A program made the position numbers and the translations under genes. DNA of 64,000 nucleotides from JADKAV01 sp963704075 (lineage in GTDB: Bacteria; Actinomycetota; Actinomycetes; S36-B12; UBA10799). Below are positions 20,582 through 28,930 of the stretch, in pieces. The notes beneath the pieces were generated by a model, which made no database searches, was not told where the DNA came from, and saw only the letters and a list, made by a program, of their open reading frames with translations. The stretch covers positions 124,001 to 188,000 of the forward strand of contig CAVPGV010000004.1 in NCBI GenBank assembly GCA_963704075.1, written 5' to 3'. The number at the start of each line of letters is the position of its first letter. Position 1 is the stretch's first letter.

Positions 20582-21147
20582 GTCTGCTGATGCGGGCTTC
20601 TGCCCTGACGAAGAAACCGGTGGTGACCCTCGACGGAGACGACATCGCCCAGATCAAGGACGTGCTCTACGAAGGCTCCGGGGGTTCGGTCATCGGTTTC
20701 ACCCTGAGTGGGCGCGGCCTGTTCGCCGGCCCCAAGAATGTAGCCCTTCCCTGGAGCGAGGTCGTGGGATGCGGCCGGGACGCGGTCATGATTGTCGGCG
20801 ACAAGGCGTTGCAGGAGCAGCAGGTTCTGGTCGCCAGCAACGACATCGGGGAACGCAACGTGCTCGGTGCCCGCCTCGTGACGGACACCGGTGTCGATCT
20901 GGGCGCCGTGGTCGACGTGATCGTCGAGGCCGCGGATGTCGCGGACGTGGTCGGCTACGAGGTGGAGGCTTCGGCCGCACTCGGCGGCGATTCCCGCAAC
21001 GTCCTGATCCCGCTGCCCGACGCGCTGTCCGTCTCCGGTGAGGCGCTGATGGTGCCTGCCGCGGCACTCGACTTCGTCAGCGACGACCTGGCTGGATTCG
21101 GCGCCGCCGTCGACGACTTCCGAGCGAGTCTGCGAGGTGCGAACTGA
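20578..21147 (+). CDS. PRC-barrel domain protein
   Basis: A 189-aa protein with two PRC-barrel-like modules: residues 1-75 (SLLMRASALTKKPVVTLDGDDIAQIKDVLYEG, then PWSEVVGCGRDAVMI) and 80-165 (ARLVTDTGVDLGAVVDVIVEAADVADVVGYEVEAS). PRC barrels occur in RimM and photosynthetic reaction centres and mediate protein contacts. It overlaps both neighbours (ATGA upstream, TGATG downstream). Confidence 0.8.
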   Translation: MSLLMRASALTKKPVVTLDGDDIAQIKDVLYEGSGGSVIGFTLSGRGLFAGPKNVALPWSEVVGCGRDAVMIVGDKALQEQQVLVASNDIGERNVLGARLVTDTGVDLGAVVDVIVEAADVADVVGYEVEASAALGGDSRNVLIPLPDALSVSGEALMVPAAALDFVSDDLAGFGAAVDDFRASLRGAN

Positions 21148-21587
21148 TGTTGTTCAGTGAGGCGCTACGTCGCCCCGTGATGAGCATCTCGACGGCCACG
21201 AGCCTGGGCGCGGTCGATGGGTTCGTCGTGGACGTCAAGCAACCCAAAGTCGTCGCGCTGAGACTCGCGGGGTCGGATCAGGTCGTCGAATGGGACAGGA
21301 TCGAGAGCTTCGGACCGGACGCCGTCACAGTGGCCGACGACGAGGTGCCCGCCGAGCAGAAGGGTCGGGTCCAGGCGTTGTCCGACTCCCGCTTCGCGCT
21401 GTTGAACAAGCGGGTCCTCGACGATCATGGCGACGAATCCGGCACGGTCCACGATGTCGACTTCGATCCGCAGTCGGGCCGGGTGACCTCGGTCATCACG
21501 TCCACCGGCGCACTGGATGGCGACCGGCTCATCGGCTGCGGCCCGTACGCCGTAGTGGTCCGTGCGGCGGACGCAGAGACCAGCTGA
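21147..21587 (+). CDS. PRC-barrel domain protein, second paralogue
   Basis: A 146-aa protein with the same build as its upstream neighbour: FSEALRRPVMSISTATSLGAVDGFVVDVKQPKVVALRL, EWDRIESFGPDAVTV, and a second half around RVLDDHGDESGTVHDVDFDPQSGRVTSVI. The pair looks like a tandem duplication that has diverged. It starts in a TGATG overlap and ends 12 nt before an MscS gene. Confidence 0.8.
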   Translation: MLFSEALRRPVMSISTATSLGAVDGFVVDVKQPKVVALRLAGSDQVVEWDRIESFGPDAVTVADDEVPAEQKGRVQALSDSRFALLNKRVLDDHGDESGTVHDVDFDPQSGRVTSVITSTGALDGDRLIGCGPYAVVVRAADAETS

Positions 21588-21599
21588 GACGGAGCACCT

Positions 21600-22610
21600 A
21601 TGGATCCGGTGCCGCCCCAGACAGTTCCGGTGAACGGCTCGCTGAGGATCTTCGAAGTCACTCTGGTCGGCGTGAATCCGACGACCGGCTACAAGTTGCT
21701 GTTGACGATCGGCTTGATCGTCATCGTCCTGCTCCTGCGCAAAGCGCTTCTGATGATCGGCCGACGAACCCTCGGCGGCGACATCGGCGACTCGCGGCGG
21801 TTCTGGGCGCGGCAGGGCATTTATGTGGTCACCGCGATCATCCTGACACTGGGCATCTTCTCGATCTGGGTGACCCCAGGCACCGACATCAGCACCGGCA
21901 TCGGCCTGCTCAGCGCCGGACTGGCCTTCGCGCTGCAACGCGTCATCCTGTCGTTCGCGGCCTACTTCGTGATCCTGCGCGGCGACACGTTCGGCGTCGG
22001 CGACCGCATCACGATGGGTGGCGTCCGGGGCGACGTGGTGCGGCTGGGTTTCCTGAAGACGACAGTCATGGAGATGGGGCAACCCCCCTCGGTCGCCGAC
22101 GAGGACCCCGCCGTCTGGGTGAACTCCCGGCAGTACACCGGACGCCTGGTGACGATCACAAACGGCGTCATCTTCAGCGAACCGGTCTACAACTACTCCC
22201 GCGACTTCCCCTACATCTGGGAGGAGATCGCGGTGCCCATCGCCTACGACGAGGACCGGGAGACGGTGGAACGGATCATGCTGCAGGCCGCCCGCGCACA
22301 CGCCGTGGTCGACGATCCGGCCGCTCACCGAACCCTCGACCGGATGCGCTCCCTCTACGCCATGTCCGATGCTTCGATCGAACCGGCGGTCTTCTGGCGC
22401 CTGACCGACAACTGGCTGGAACTTTCTGTGCGCTTCGTCGTCCCCGACCGCGGGGTTCGCCAGGTCAAGGACGCGATCAGCCGCGAGATCCTCGCCAGCC
22501 TGGACGCCCATGAGATCGCGATCGCCTCGGCCACGTACGACATCTTGGTCCGCCCCAGGCCCGAACCCGCGGGCCGCGGCCGGCCCGTCAACAGAGGCAC
22601 AGAAGGATGA
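21600..22610 (+). CDS. MscS-family mechanosensitive ion channel
   Basis: A 336-aa channel. Hydrophobic segments lie at about 33-52 (LLLTIGLIVIVLLLRKALLMI), 75-98 and 104-128. The pore-lining helix GIGLLSAGLAFALQRVILSFAAYFVI leads into the beta domain DTFGVGDRITMGGVRGDVVRLGFLKTTVMEMG. It differs from the MscS gene at 14376-15290 in the pore helix and C-terminus, so it is a distinct subfamily. It closes a four-gene run with the two PRC-barrel genes. Confidence 0.87.
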   Translation: MDPVPPQTVPVNGSLRIFEVTLVGVNPTTGYKLLLTIGLIVIVLLLRKALLMIGRRTLGGDIGDSRRFWARQGIYVVTAIILTLGIFSIWVTPGTDISTGIGLLSAGLAFALQRVILSFAAYFVILRGDTFGVGDRITMGGVRGDVVRLGFLKTTVMEMGQPPSVADEDPAVWVNSRQYTGRLVTITNGVIFSEPVYNYSRDFPYIWEEIAVPIAYDEDRETVERIMLQAARAHAVVDDPAAHRTLDRMRSLYAMSDASIEPAVFWRLTDNWLELSVRFVVPDRGVRQVKDAISREILASLDAHEIAIASATYDILVRPRPEPAGRGRPVNRGTEG

Positions 22611-22649
22611 CCGTTGGAACGGCCCTGCCCTGGCTGACAGGGACCGCGA

Positions 22650-22967
22650 GTGGGATGGTTCGCAAGCCGAGAACCGTGTGCGTCGATGGGCTGGCGCCGA
22701 GGACGGCCCAACGAGAGGTACCGCGACGCGTTCGTCTGGTACGACGGCGACAACAAGGGCGATTTCACCGCATACGAATCGCCCATCGCCGATGGCGTCG
22801 CCGGTGAGCCCAAAGCAGTCCCGCGCGCCGTCATGCCCGCCGCCGGCGTGGTGGACGGCGCGCATGGAGGCCTCGATACTCCGGACCGCGAGATGGGTCG
22901 TATCCAGAGCCTTCTGATCAAGTTCTGCGAGAAGATGGGCGACCAACCGCCGTGGCAGAACGACTGA
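22650..22967 (+). CDS. hypothetical protein
   Basis: A 105-aa frame opening with GTG 40 nt after the MscS gene. The region around YRDAFVWYDGDNKGDFTAYESPIADGV and the tail RIQSLLIKFCEKMGDQPPWQND have protein-like composition, unlike the competing frames. I do not recognise a family, and the start could lie downstream at the internal Met-13. Confidence 0.45.
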   Translation: MGWFASREPCASMGWRRGRPNERYRDAFVWYDGDNKGDFTAYESPIADGVAGEPKAVPRAVMPAAGVVDGAHGGLDTPDREMGRIQSLLIKFCEKMGDQPPWQND

Positions 22968-23011
22968 GCGATCGGCTGATGCGCGCCCACGTGATGTAGC
23001 AGACTGGACCC

Positions 23012-24088
23012 ATGAGCACAGTCCTCTTCACCGGCTACCCCGGCTTCCTCGGTTCCGCGCTTCTGCCCCTCGTGCTGGAGAAGCGACCAGGCTCGACCGC
23101 TTTGTGTGTCGTGCAGGAGCGCTTCATGCCGTTGGCGCAGAAGCGACTGGCGGAGCAGACCCAGGAACACCCGGACCTCGAGGGCCGGGTCGAATTGATC
23201 CCCGGCGACATCACCGAGCCGGGTCTGGGCATGGACCGGTCGACCGACGACATCACCGAGGTCTTCCACCTCGCGGCCGTGTACGACTTGGCCGTGCCCA
23301 GCGAGTTGGCGTACCGGGTCAACGTCGAGGGAACACGGCACGTCCTCGACCTGTGCTGGTCGCTGGCCGGCCTCAAGAGACTGCAGTACGTCAGCACGTG
23401 CTATGTGAGTGGCAGTCACCACGGCCTGTTCCTGGAGGACCAACTCGACACCGGCCAGACATTCCAGAACCACTACGAGCACACCAAGTTCGAAGCCGAG
23501 CAACTGGTTCGCAACGCGATCGCGGATGGACTCCCGGCGACCATCTACCGTCCCGGAATCGTGGTGGGCGACTCCACCACCGGCGAGACGCAGAAGTTCG
23601 ACGGTCCGTACTTCCTGCTTCAGTTCCTGATGAAGCAGCCCAAATACGCGGTCGTCCCCCGGGTCGCCGACCCCGATCAGATCAGGTTCGGCTTGGTCCC
23701 CCGCGACTTCGTGATCGGAGCCATCGATCAGCTCAGCACGATGGACGTCGCCGAGGGCAAGTGCTACGCGCTGGCCGACCCGCAAGCGCCGACTGTCCGT
23801 GAACTGGTCGAGACTTTCTGCTCCTTGATGGACAAGGAACCGGTCTGGCTGCGCGTTCCGCTGAAGTTCACCCAGGTCCTCATCGGACTGCCCGGCGTTG
23901 AGCGACTGGTCGGATTCCCTGAAGAGTCGGTGGCCTACTTCGCCCATCCCACTGTCTACGACACGACCAACACGGTCACCGATCTCGAGGGCACTGGTGT
24001 GAGCTGTCCACAGTTCGCCGCTTACGCGCCAGTCATGATCGAGTACGTCAAGATGCACCCCGACGTCTCGTCAGCGGCCATGGTCTGA
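23012..24088 (+). CDS. extended SDR oxidoreductase (NAD(P)-binding, thioester-reductase-like)
   Basis: A 358-aa extended short-chain dehydrogenase. The dinucleotide motif is FTGYPGFLGSALLP, HLAAVYDL and NVEGTRHVLDLC follow, and the catalytic YxxxK is YEHTK with the upstream serine in VSTCYVSG. It resembles the reductase domain of male-sterility/thioester-reductase families, which reduce or epimerise acyl or sugar substrates. No partner gene indicates the substrate. Confidence 0.82.
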   Translation: MSTVLFTGYPGFLGSALLPLVLEKRPGSTALCVVQERFMPLAQKRLAEQTQEHPDLEGRVELIPGDITEPGLGMDRSTDDITEVFHLAAVYDLAVPSELAYRVNVEGTRHVLDLCWSLAGLKRLQYVSTCYVSGSHHGLFLEDQLDTGQTFQNHYEHTKFEAEQLVRNAIADGLPATIYRPGIVVGDSTTGETQKFDGPYFLLQFLMKQPKYAVVPRVADPDQIRFGLVPRDFVIGAIDQLSTMDVAEGKCYALADPQAPTVRELVETFCSLMDKEPVWLRVPLKFTQVLIGLPGVERLVGFPEESVAYFAHPTVYDTTNTVTDLEGTGVSCPQFAAYAPVMIEYVKMHPDVSSAAMV

Positions 24089-24549
24089 GATCTGCTGGTC
24101 CACCCAGACCCGCCCCGTACGCTGGCCGGAGGTTGGGAGTGCGGGTCGCGTCTCCCGGAATCGGGTTGGGCATCACCGAGGGCACGTGCCCGGCAGGACG
24201 CGGTCCGTTGCCTGACATGCTCTGCGCCTTTCACTCTCGGTCGAGTAGCTCCGGCGGACCCCGCTCGCGGCGTTGCTGTGCCCGATGCACCCTCCGTTCC
24301 GAAGGCGGGCACAAACTCGGCGCCGTCGAGGTCTGTCACGGCTCACCGGGCAAGCACACTGCGAACCGCGACGACTCCTCTCGGGGTGAACGTCCTGCGC
24401 CAGTCACCATCACACCTCCGGTGATCGTCGTCCTGTCACCGGAGTCGATCCAGCTTGCTTGTGGCTCGACGAACTGAAGATCCAGTCAGGCGAGTGTGGT
24501 TGCACTGGCCCGATATCTCTCCCCGATGCGGAGGTGGGCGAGCGGGCGC
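24089..24549. other. intergenic region without a recognisable gene
   Basis: This 461-nt stretch lies between two convergent genes (the SDR and the SSB-like gene). Short frames exist but none resembles a known protein. It contains the 9-bp inverted repeat listed separately at 24416-24444. Confidence 0.5.
24416..24444. terminator. possible bidirectional hairpin terminator
   Basis: CTCCGGTGA (24416-24424) and TCACCGGAG (24436-24444) form a perfect 9-bp stem with an 11-nt loop in the convergent region. There is no T-tract. Confidence 0.4.
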
Positions 24550-24921
24550 CTACGCGGCCCGGCGCAGGGCGCGCTCAGGCACCGCGGTGGTCCGGTTCAG
24601 ATCAGGGCCGACACATGATGCGTCGATCTCCACCCGGGTCGTCGACCGACCATTTCGCTCCACGCTCAACACCTTCAACCGGCCTGTGACGACCACCGGA
24701 TCTCCGCGTCTCAAGCTCGACGCCACGTTGTCAGCCAGGCGACGCCAACACACCACGGCCACGTAGGTCGGCTCGCCGTTGACCCACGTGCCGTTCGTGC
24801 GGTCCCACCGTCGCGAGAAGACGACGATCCGGAAACGGGCCACTCGCAGATCGTCCTCCGTGGTGGTCACCGAAACGTCTGTGGCCAGGTTGCCGATGAG
24901 TGTGAGCGTGTTCTGCGGCAT
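24550..24921 (-). CDS. single-stranded DNA-binding protein-like, short
   Basis: A 123-aa OB-fold protein: NTLTLIGNLATDVSV, ARFRIVVFSRRWDRTNGTWVNGEPTYVAVVCWRRLADNVASSLRRGDPVVVTGRLKV. This is the SSB DNA-binding domain. The C-terminus (RTTAVPERALRRAA) lacks the acidic DDxPF-type tip that main SSBs use to recruit partners, so this is probably an accessory or stress/competence-related paralogue, not the replicative SSB. The ATG at 24921 fits the family start. Confidence 0.85.
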   Translation of the reverse strand: MPQNTLTLIGNLATDVSVTTTEDDLRVARFRIVVFSRRWDRTNGTWVNGEPTYVAVVCWRRLADNVASSLRRGDPVVVTGRLKVLSVERNGRSTTRVEIDASCVGPDLNRTTAVPERALRRAA

Positions 24922-25006
24922 GCCCTTAAGACTCACAGCCGGTGGGCGTCCGCTGAAGCCCGTCGAGCATTTCTGTGGACGCTCAGGCCCTGTCCACAAG
25001 CAGCGC

Positions 25007-25369
25007 CTACTGGGCCTCGTCAGGGTGGAATTCTGCGTAGAACTCTTGGAAAGCCGAGTAGGCCCGCGGGGCGTAGATCGAGGCCGGGCCGCCGCCCATC
25101 AGCAGCGTCACGCCGATGGCTTCGGCCGCTTCCTCGAGCGTCGCACCGTTCTTCGCCGCCGCCCTGGCGTGAGACGAGATACAACCGTCGCACTGGGTGT
25201 TGACCGAGATCGCCAACGCGATGAGTTCCTTGGTCTTGGCATCCAACACTCCGTCGGCGAAGGCGGCGCCGTGCAGAGCGGCGAAACCCTTGTAGACCTC
25301 CGGGATCATCCGGCGCAGTTCACGGGTCTGGGGGCGCAGTTCATCTTGGACGGCTTGGCCGTATGTCAT
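25007..25369 (-). CDS. AhpD/carboxymuconolactone decarboxylase-family protein
   Basis: A 120-aa protein with the AhpD-like core: LIALAISVNTQCDGCISSHARAAAKNGATLEEAAEAI. The CDGC pair and downstream His are the redox/peroxidase signature of the AhpD family. AGGAGG sits ahead of the ATG. It is transcribed away from the CstR operators at 25428-25476, so it may be part of the sulfur-stress regulon; a peroxide or persulfide reductase role is an inference. Confidence 0.87.
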   Translation of the reverse strand: MTYGQAVQDELRPQTRELRRMIPEVYKGFAALHGAAFADGVLDAKTKELIALAISVNTQCDGCISSHARAAAKNGATLEEAAEAIGVTLLMGGGPASIYAPRAYSAFQEFYAEFHPDEAQ

Positions 25370-25417
25370 CAGGGTTCCTCCTCAGGCTTCCCGCCGACAC
25401 GGTTTGGCGACGGGGTC

Positions 25418-25446
25418 TTGCACCAGGATACCCCCCGGGGTATATT
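25418..25446 (+). promoter_or_regulatory. predicted promoter of the sulfur-stress operon
   Basis: TTGCAC at 25418-25423 and TATATT at 25441-25446 are separated by 17 nt. The -10 is a good match, the -35 weak. The first CstR-like operator fills the spacer and runs into the -10 box, which fits direct repression. Confidence 0.5.
25428..25443. promoter_or_regulatory. CstR/CsoR-type operator O1
   Basis: ATACCCCCCGGGGTAT, a palindrome of 7-bp arms around two bases. It matches the ATACC...GGTAT form known for CstR-class CsoR-family repressors. An identical second copy is 33 bp downstream, and the cognate-looking regulator gene is next to it. Confidence 0.85.
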
Positions 25447-25460
25447 GTTGTGCAGAACGC

Positions 25461-25476
25461 ATACCCCCCGGGGTAT
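25461..25476. promoter_or_regulatory. CstR/CsoR-type operator O2
   Basis: An exact copy of O1 (ATACCCCCCGGGGTAT). Its centre is 33 bp from O1, about three DNA turns, placing both on one face of the helix and allowing two tetramers to bind side by side. Confidence 0.85.
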
Positions 25477-25505
25477 GTTCCACCACAATCTCGGAGGTTT
25501 CCACG

Positions 25506-25622
25506 ATGTGCAGTCCCGCTGTTTGCCACTCCTGCCGCAAAGTGACGTACGCCGGGTGCGGCAACCACGCAGCCCAGGTCCTCGCCTCGGTCCCGCCGAA
25601 TCAGCGGTGCGACTGCCGATGA
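25506..25622 (+). CDS. 38-aa Cys-rich zinc-ribbon-like protein
   Basis: This very short gene starts at ATG 25506 with GGAGG 8 nt upstream, and its stop overlaps the next ATG (ATGA). The product has seven cysteines in an ordered pattern: CSPAVCHSCRK, then YAGCGNH, then QRCDCR. The spacing suggests one or two metal or persulfide-binding sites. I recall similar tiny CxxC...GCGxH...RCxC proteins as common but uncharacterised in bacteria. Here it is the first gene of a CstR-type operon. Confidence 0.75.
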   Translation: MCSPAVCHSCRKVTYAGCGNHAAQVLASVPPNQRCDCR

Positions 25623-25975
25623 GCCACCAGCGGGGTGCGGCGAAGCCGGTTCCCACCGAGGAATCGGCCAATCCCGGCCACCTGACCCCCGTCCTGGGCG
25701 GCAAGGAGCCGGTGACGATCAGCAGCGACGACGTGACCGCCATCGTCAACCGCCTGCGCCGCGCCGAGGGCCAACTCGGCGCGGTGATCCGGATGCTCGA
25801 ACAGGGCCGGGACTGCCGCGACGTGGTGCCACAGATCGCGGCGGTCTCCAAAGCCCTCGACAAGGCCGGCTTCGCAGTCGTCGCTAGCAGCCTGCGCGAA
25901 TGTGTGACCCACCCCGACGCCAACGGCAGCGCCGACCTGGCCGACCTCGAAAAACTCTTCCTCGCCCTCGCCTGA
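25619..25975 (+). CDS. cstR: CsoR/CstR-family persulfide-sensing repressor
   Basis: A 118-aa DUF156 protein, all-helical with no HTH. NRLRRAEGQLGAVIRMLEQGRDCRDVVPQI is the family signature. The two cysteines (DCRDVV and RECVTH) are 29 residues apart, as in CsoR and CstR, but the residue 25 positions after the first cysteine is serine where copper-sensing CsoR has histidine. That points to persulfide-sensing CstR. The neighbourhood of rhodaneses, a dioxygenase and a sulfite exporter agrees. It overlaps the preceding tiny gene by 4 nt. Confidence 0.88.
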   Translation: MSHQRGAAKPVPTEESANPGHLTPVLGGKEPVTISSDDVTAIVNRLRRAEGQLGAVIRMLEQGRDCRDVVPQIAAVSKALDKAGFAVVASSLRECVTHPDANGSADLADLEKLFLALA

Positions 25976-25997
25976 CCACCTCGAAAGGAAATCCCCT

Positions 25998-26330
25998 GTG
26001 ATCGAACAGATCTCCGTCACCGACCTGAAGGCGCTGACCGACGCCGGCCAGCCGCGCATGATCGACGTGCGCGAGCAATGGGAGTTCGACGGCGGCCATG
26101 TGCCGGGAGCCGTCTGGATCCCGATGTCCCTGGTCCCCTTGCGCAAGGAGGAGTTCGCAGGCGACTCGCCCGTCTACGTCTTGTGCCGCACCGGTAACCG
26201 CTCCGGACAGGTCGTCATGTGGCTGGCCCAGCAGGGGATCAGCAGCATCAACGTCCACGGCGGCACCGAGGCCTGGCAACGCCAGGGCTACCCGATCGAA
26301 ACCACCCAACCGGCCGAAAGGATCCGCTGA
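25998..26330 (+). CDS. rhodanese-domain sulfurtransferase
   Basis: A 110-aa single-domain rhodanese. MIDVREQWEFDGGHVPGAVWIP is the CH2A-type motif and the active-site loop is LCRTGNRSG with catalytic Cys. It would carry persulfide sulfur between carriers. It begins 22 nt after cstR with GAAAGGAA upstream, and the cstB-like gene starts 3 nt after it. Confidence 0.92.
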   Translation: MIEQISVTDLKALTDAGQPRMIDVREQWEFDGGHVPGAVWIPMSLVPLRKEEFAGDSPVYVLCRTGNRSGQVVMWLAQQGISSINVHGGTEAWQRQGYPIETTQPAERIR

Positions 26331-26333
26331 ACC

Positions 26334-27774
26334 ATGCCGAAGCCCCAGATCATCATCATCGAGACCCCGGACCTGGGAGACCGCTCCTACGTCGTCGGAC
26401 TGGGTTCCACCGCTGTGGTCGTCGACCCCCAGCGCGACATCGACCGGGTGCACGCCGTCTTGGCCGAGCACCCCGACTGGACCGTCACCCACGTGATCGA
26501 GACCCACGTGCACAACGACTACGTGTCCGGCGGCCTGGTGCTGGCTGAAGAACTGTCGGCCGGCTACGTGGTTCCCGTCGGCCACGACTACCAGTTCAAG
26601 GCGCTGGAGATGGGCGAGGGTGACACGTTCGAGTCCGGCGACATGTCGTGGCGCGTGCTGCACACGCCCGGACACACCCCCCATCACGTCTCCTACGCGG
26701 TGAGCGTGGACGACAAGGACGAGGCGGTGTTCACCGGCGGTTCGCTGTTGTTCGGCAGTGTCGGCCGTCCCGACCTGATCGGCCCGGAGGCCACCGAAGG
26801 CCTGGCACATGCCCAGTGGAAATCGGTTCGCAAACTGGTCGAGGGCGTGGACGACTCCGCGGCGGTGATGCCGACTCACGGGTTCGGCTCGTTCTGCAGC
26901 GCGACCGCGACCGTGGGGCTGGAATCCACCATCGGTCAGCAAGCCGCGACCAACCCGGCGGCGCTGCTCGACGAGCATGAGTTCGTCACCGAGCTGCTCG
27001 AGGGCCTCGACGCCTTCCCCGCCTACTACAAGCACATGGGCCCGGCCAACGAACAAGGTGCCCGCGAGATCGACCTGTCGCCCGCCGACGTCGCCGACCC
27101 CGACGAGTTGCGCCGGCGCATCGAGGCCGGCGAGTGGGTCGTCGACCTGCGTCAGCGCCGCCTGTGGGCCGCCGAGCACCTCGCGGGGAGCCTCAGCTTC
27201 GACGCCGAGGGTAACGCCATCACCTACTTGGGCTGGCTGATCCCGTGGGGCACACCGATCACGCTGCTTGGCGCGACGCAGGAGCAGATCAGCGAGTTCC
27301 AGCGCGCAATGGCACGCATTGGCATCGACCGTCCGGCCGGCCAGAACGTCGGCGAGCCCAAGACCTGGGCGCGCAAGCCCGAGGACCTGGGCACCGTCCA
27401 GCGCGCTGATTTCCAGGAACTGGCGAAGGTGCTCGACAAGGACCCGCAGTTGCTGCTGGTGGACGCACGACGCAAGACCGAGTGGCAGGAAGGTCACATC
27501 GACGGCGCACGTCACGTCCCGCTGCACGACCTGCCCAGCGCCATCGGCCAGGTCAAGGCATGGTCGGATGCTGCCAAGCACGCCGGCGCCGACCCGACCG
27601 TCTGGGTGTCTTGCGGCAGCGGCTTCCGGGCCATGGTGGCGGCGTCACTGCTCGCCCGCGCAGGTGTGCCGGTGGTGGCAGTCGACGATGATTTCGCCGT
27701 CGCGCGAGAAGACGGGCCTGCCGATCGTGAAGGACACCCACGCTGCCATGCTGGGCAACGCGTACACCGACTAG
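26334..27774 (+). CDS. cstB: persulfide dioxygenase-rhodanese fusion, CstB-like (frameshift near 3' end)
   Basis: The N-terminal metallo-beta-lactamase fold has THVHNDYVSGG, the GHDYQF stretch, HTPGHTPHHVSY and PTHGFGSFC, as in ETHE1-type persulfide dioxygenases. It is followed by a degenerate rhodanese (VVDLRQRRLWAAEHL, no catalytic Cys) and an active rhodanese (VDARRKTEWQEGHIDGARHVPL and VSCGSGFRA). This is the three-domain order of S. aureus CstB, which converts persulfides to thiosulfate. Near 27710 one extra base shifts the frame; the restored end is KTGLPIVKDTHAAMLGNAYTD, stopping at 27774. Confidence 0.9.
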
Positions 27775-27783
27775 GAGCACACC

Positions 27784-28137
27784 GTGGGACTCTTCGACCG
27801 ATTCAAGGTGCCATCGGTCTCGGCCACCGAAGCGCGTGAACTCGTGCGCTCCGGCGCACAGCTCATCGACGTGCGGGAGACCGGCGAATGGAACGCCGGT
27901 CACGCCCCGCAGGCGATGCACATCCCGACCGGCCAGGTCGACGCCCGGATGAACCGTTTCAAGAAGGGCAAAGACATCGTGGTCGTCTGCAGATCGGGCA
28001 ACCGCTCGCGATCGGTGACCTCGAAACTGCGCAAGCAGGGCTACGAGGCGTTCAGCCTCTCGGGCGGCATGCGCGCCTGGCAGTCCGTCGGCGGACAAGT
28101 GATGGATCGCCGCGGCAGACCAGGCAGGATCGCCTGA
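27784..28137 (+). CDS. rhodanese-domain sulfurtransferase, second copy
   Basis: A 117-aa single-domain rhodanese: LIDVRETGEWNAGHAPQAMHIP and active loop VCRSGNRSRS. It differs from the rhodanese at 25998-26330, so it is not a recent duplicate. It lies 9 nt after the cstB stop and 6 nt before the exporter gene. Confidence 0.92.
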   Translation: MGLFDRFKVPSVSATEARELVRSGAQLIDVRETGEWNAGHAPQAMHIPTGQVDARMNRFKKGKDIVVVCRSGNRSRSVTSKLRKQGYEAFSLSGGMRAWQSVGGQVMDRRGRPGRIA

Positions 28138-28143
28138 TAGCTG

Positions 28144-28902
28144 GTGGAGTACGTCGAGTACATACTCATCGGCATCGCGCTGGGACTGTCCCTGGGGCTG
28201 TTCGGCGGGGGCGGCGGGATCCTGGCGATTCCGTTGTTGGTTGCTGCGGGTATCCCCACCGACGAGGCCGGGACCACCTCGTTGGTCGTCGTCGGACTCG
28301 GCGCGATCGGCGGACTCATCCCGCATGCCCGGGCCGGACGGGTGGATTGGAAGCAGGGCTTCATCTTCAGCGCCCTGGGAATCGTGGGGGCGTTGGCAGG
28401 CTCCCGATTGGCCCTGGTCACCGACGACAGAATCCAGTTGTGGGGGTTCGCCGTCGTGCTGGTGGTCGCTGGAACGTTGATGCTGCGCAAGGCAGTGCGC
28501 TCGTCCCCGGGTGGCGGTGAGCGGGTCGAACGATCCCGCCGCTCCTGGTGGCTGGTCGTCCCGACCGCCGCTACCGTGGGCCTGTTCACCGGTTTCTTCG
28601 GGGTCGGCGGCGGATTCCTGGTGGTGCCGGCGCTGGCTCTGGTGATGGGCATGAGCATGTACCGGGCAACCGCGACAGCACTGCTGGTGATCACTTTGAA
28701 CTCAGCCGTCGCCCTCGTACCGCGCGCCGGTGAGGCGCTCGACCTCACCGCCACGGTCGTCGTCGCCGCGTTCGTGCTGATCAGCAGCGCGGTGGCCGCC
28801 CGCTGGTCGAACCGCTGGTCGGAGCGCAACCTCGGCATCGGGTTCGCGGGGCTGGTCCTGGCCATGTCCGTGCTGACGGTTGCGCAGGCGTCAGGCGCCT
28901 AG
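28144..28902 (+). CDS. TauE/SafE-family sulfite exporter
   Basis: A 252-aa polytopic membrane protein with seven or eight hydrophobic segments. The two TauE repeats are visible as GLSLGLFGGGGGILAIPLLVAAGIP and GLFTGFFGVGGGFLVVPALALV. The family exports sulfite, sulfoacetate and related anions. As the last gene of the CstR-type operon it probably removes the oxidised products. GTG start at 28144. Confidence 0.9.
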   Translation: MEYVEYILIGIALGLSLGLFGGGGGILAIPLLVAAGIPTDEAGTTSLVVVGLGAIGGLIPHARAGRVDWKQGFIFSALGIVGALAGSRLALVTDDRIQLWGFAVVLVVAGTLMLRKAVRSSPGGGERVERSRRSWWLVVPTAATVGLFTGFFGVGGGFLVVPALALVMGMSMYRATATALLVITLNSAVALVPRAGEALDLTATVVVAAFVLISSAVAARWSNRWSERNLGIGFAGLVLAMSVLTVAQASGA

Positions 28903-28930
28903 CGCAGGCATCACGCGGGCGTCGTGCGCC

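Noticed and set aside
24022..24339. A 105-codon minus-strand frame
   Set aside because: It overlaps the 3' end of the SDR gene and has no RBS or recognisable domain.
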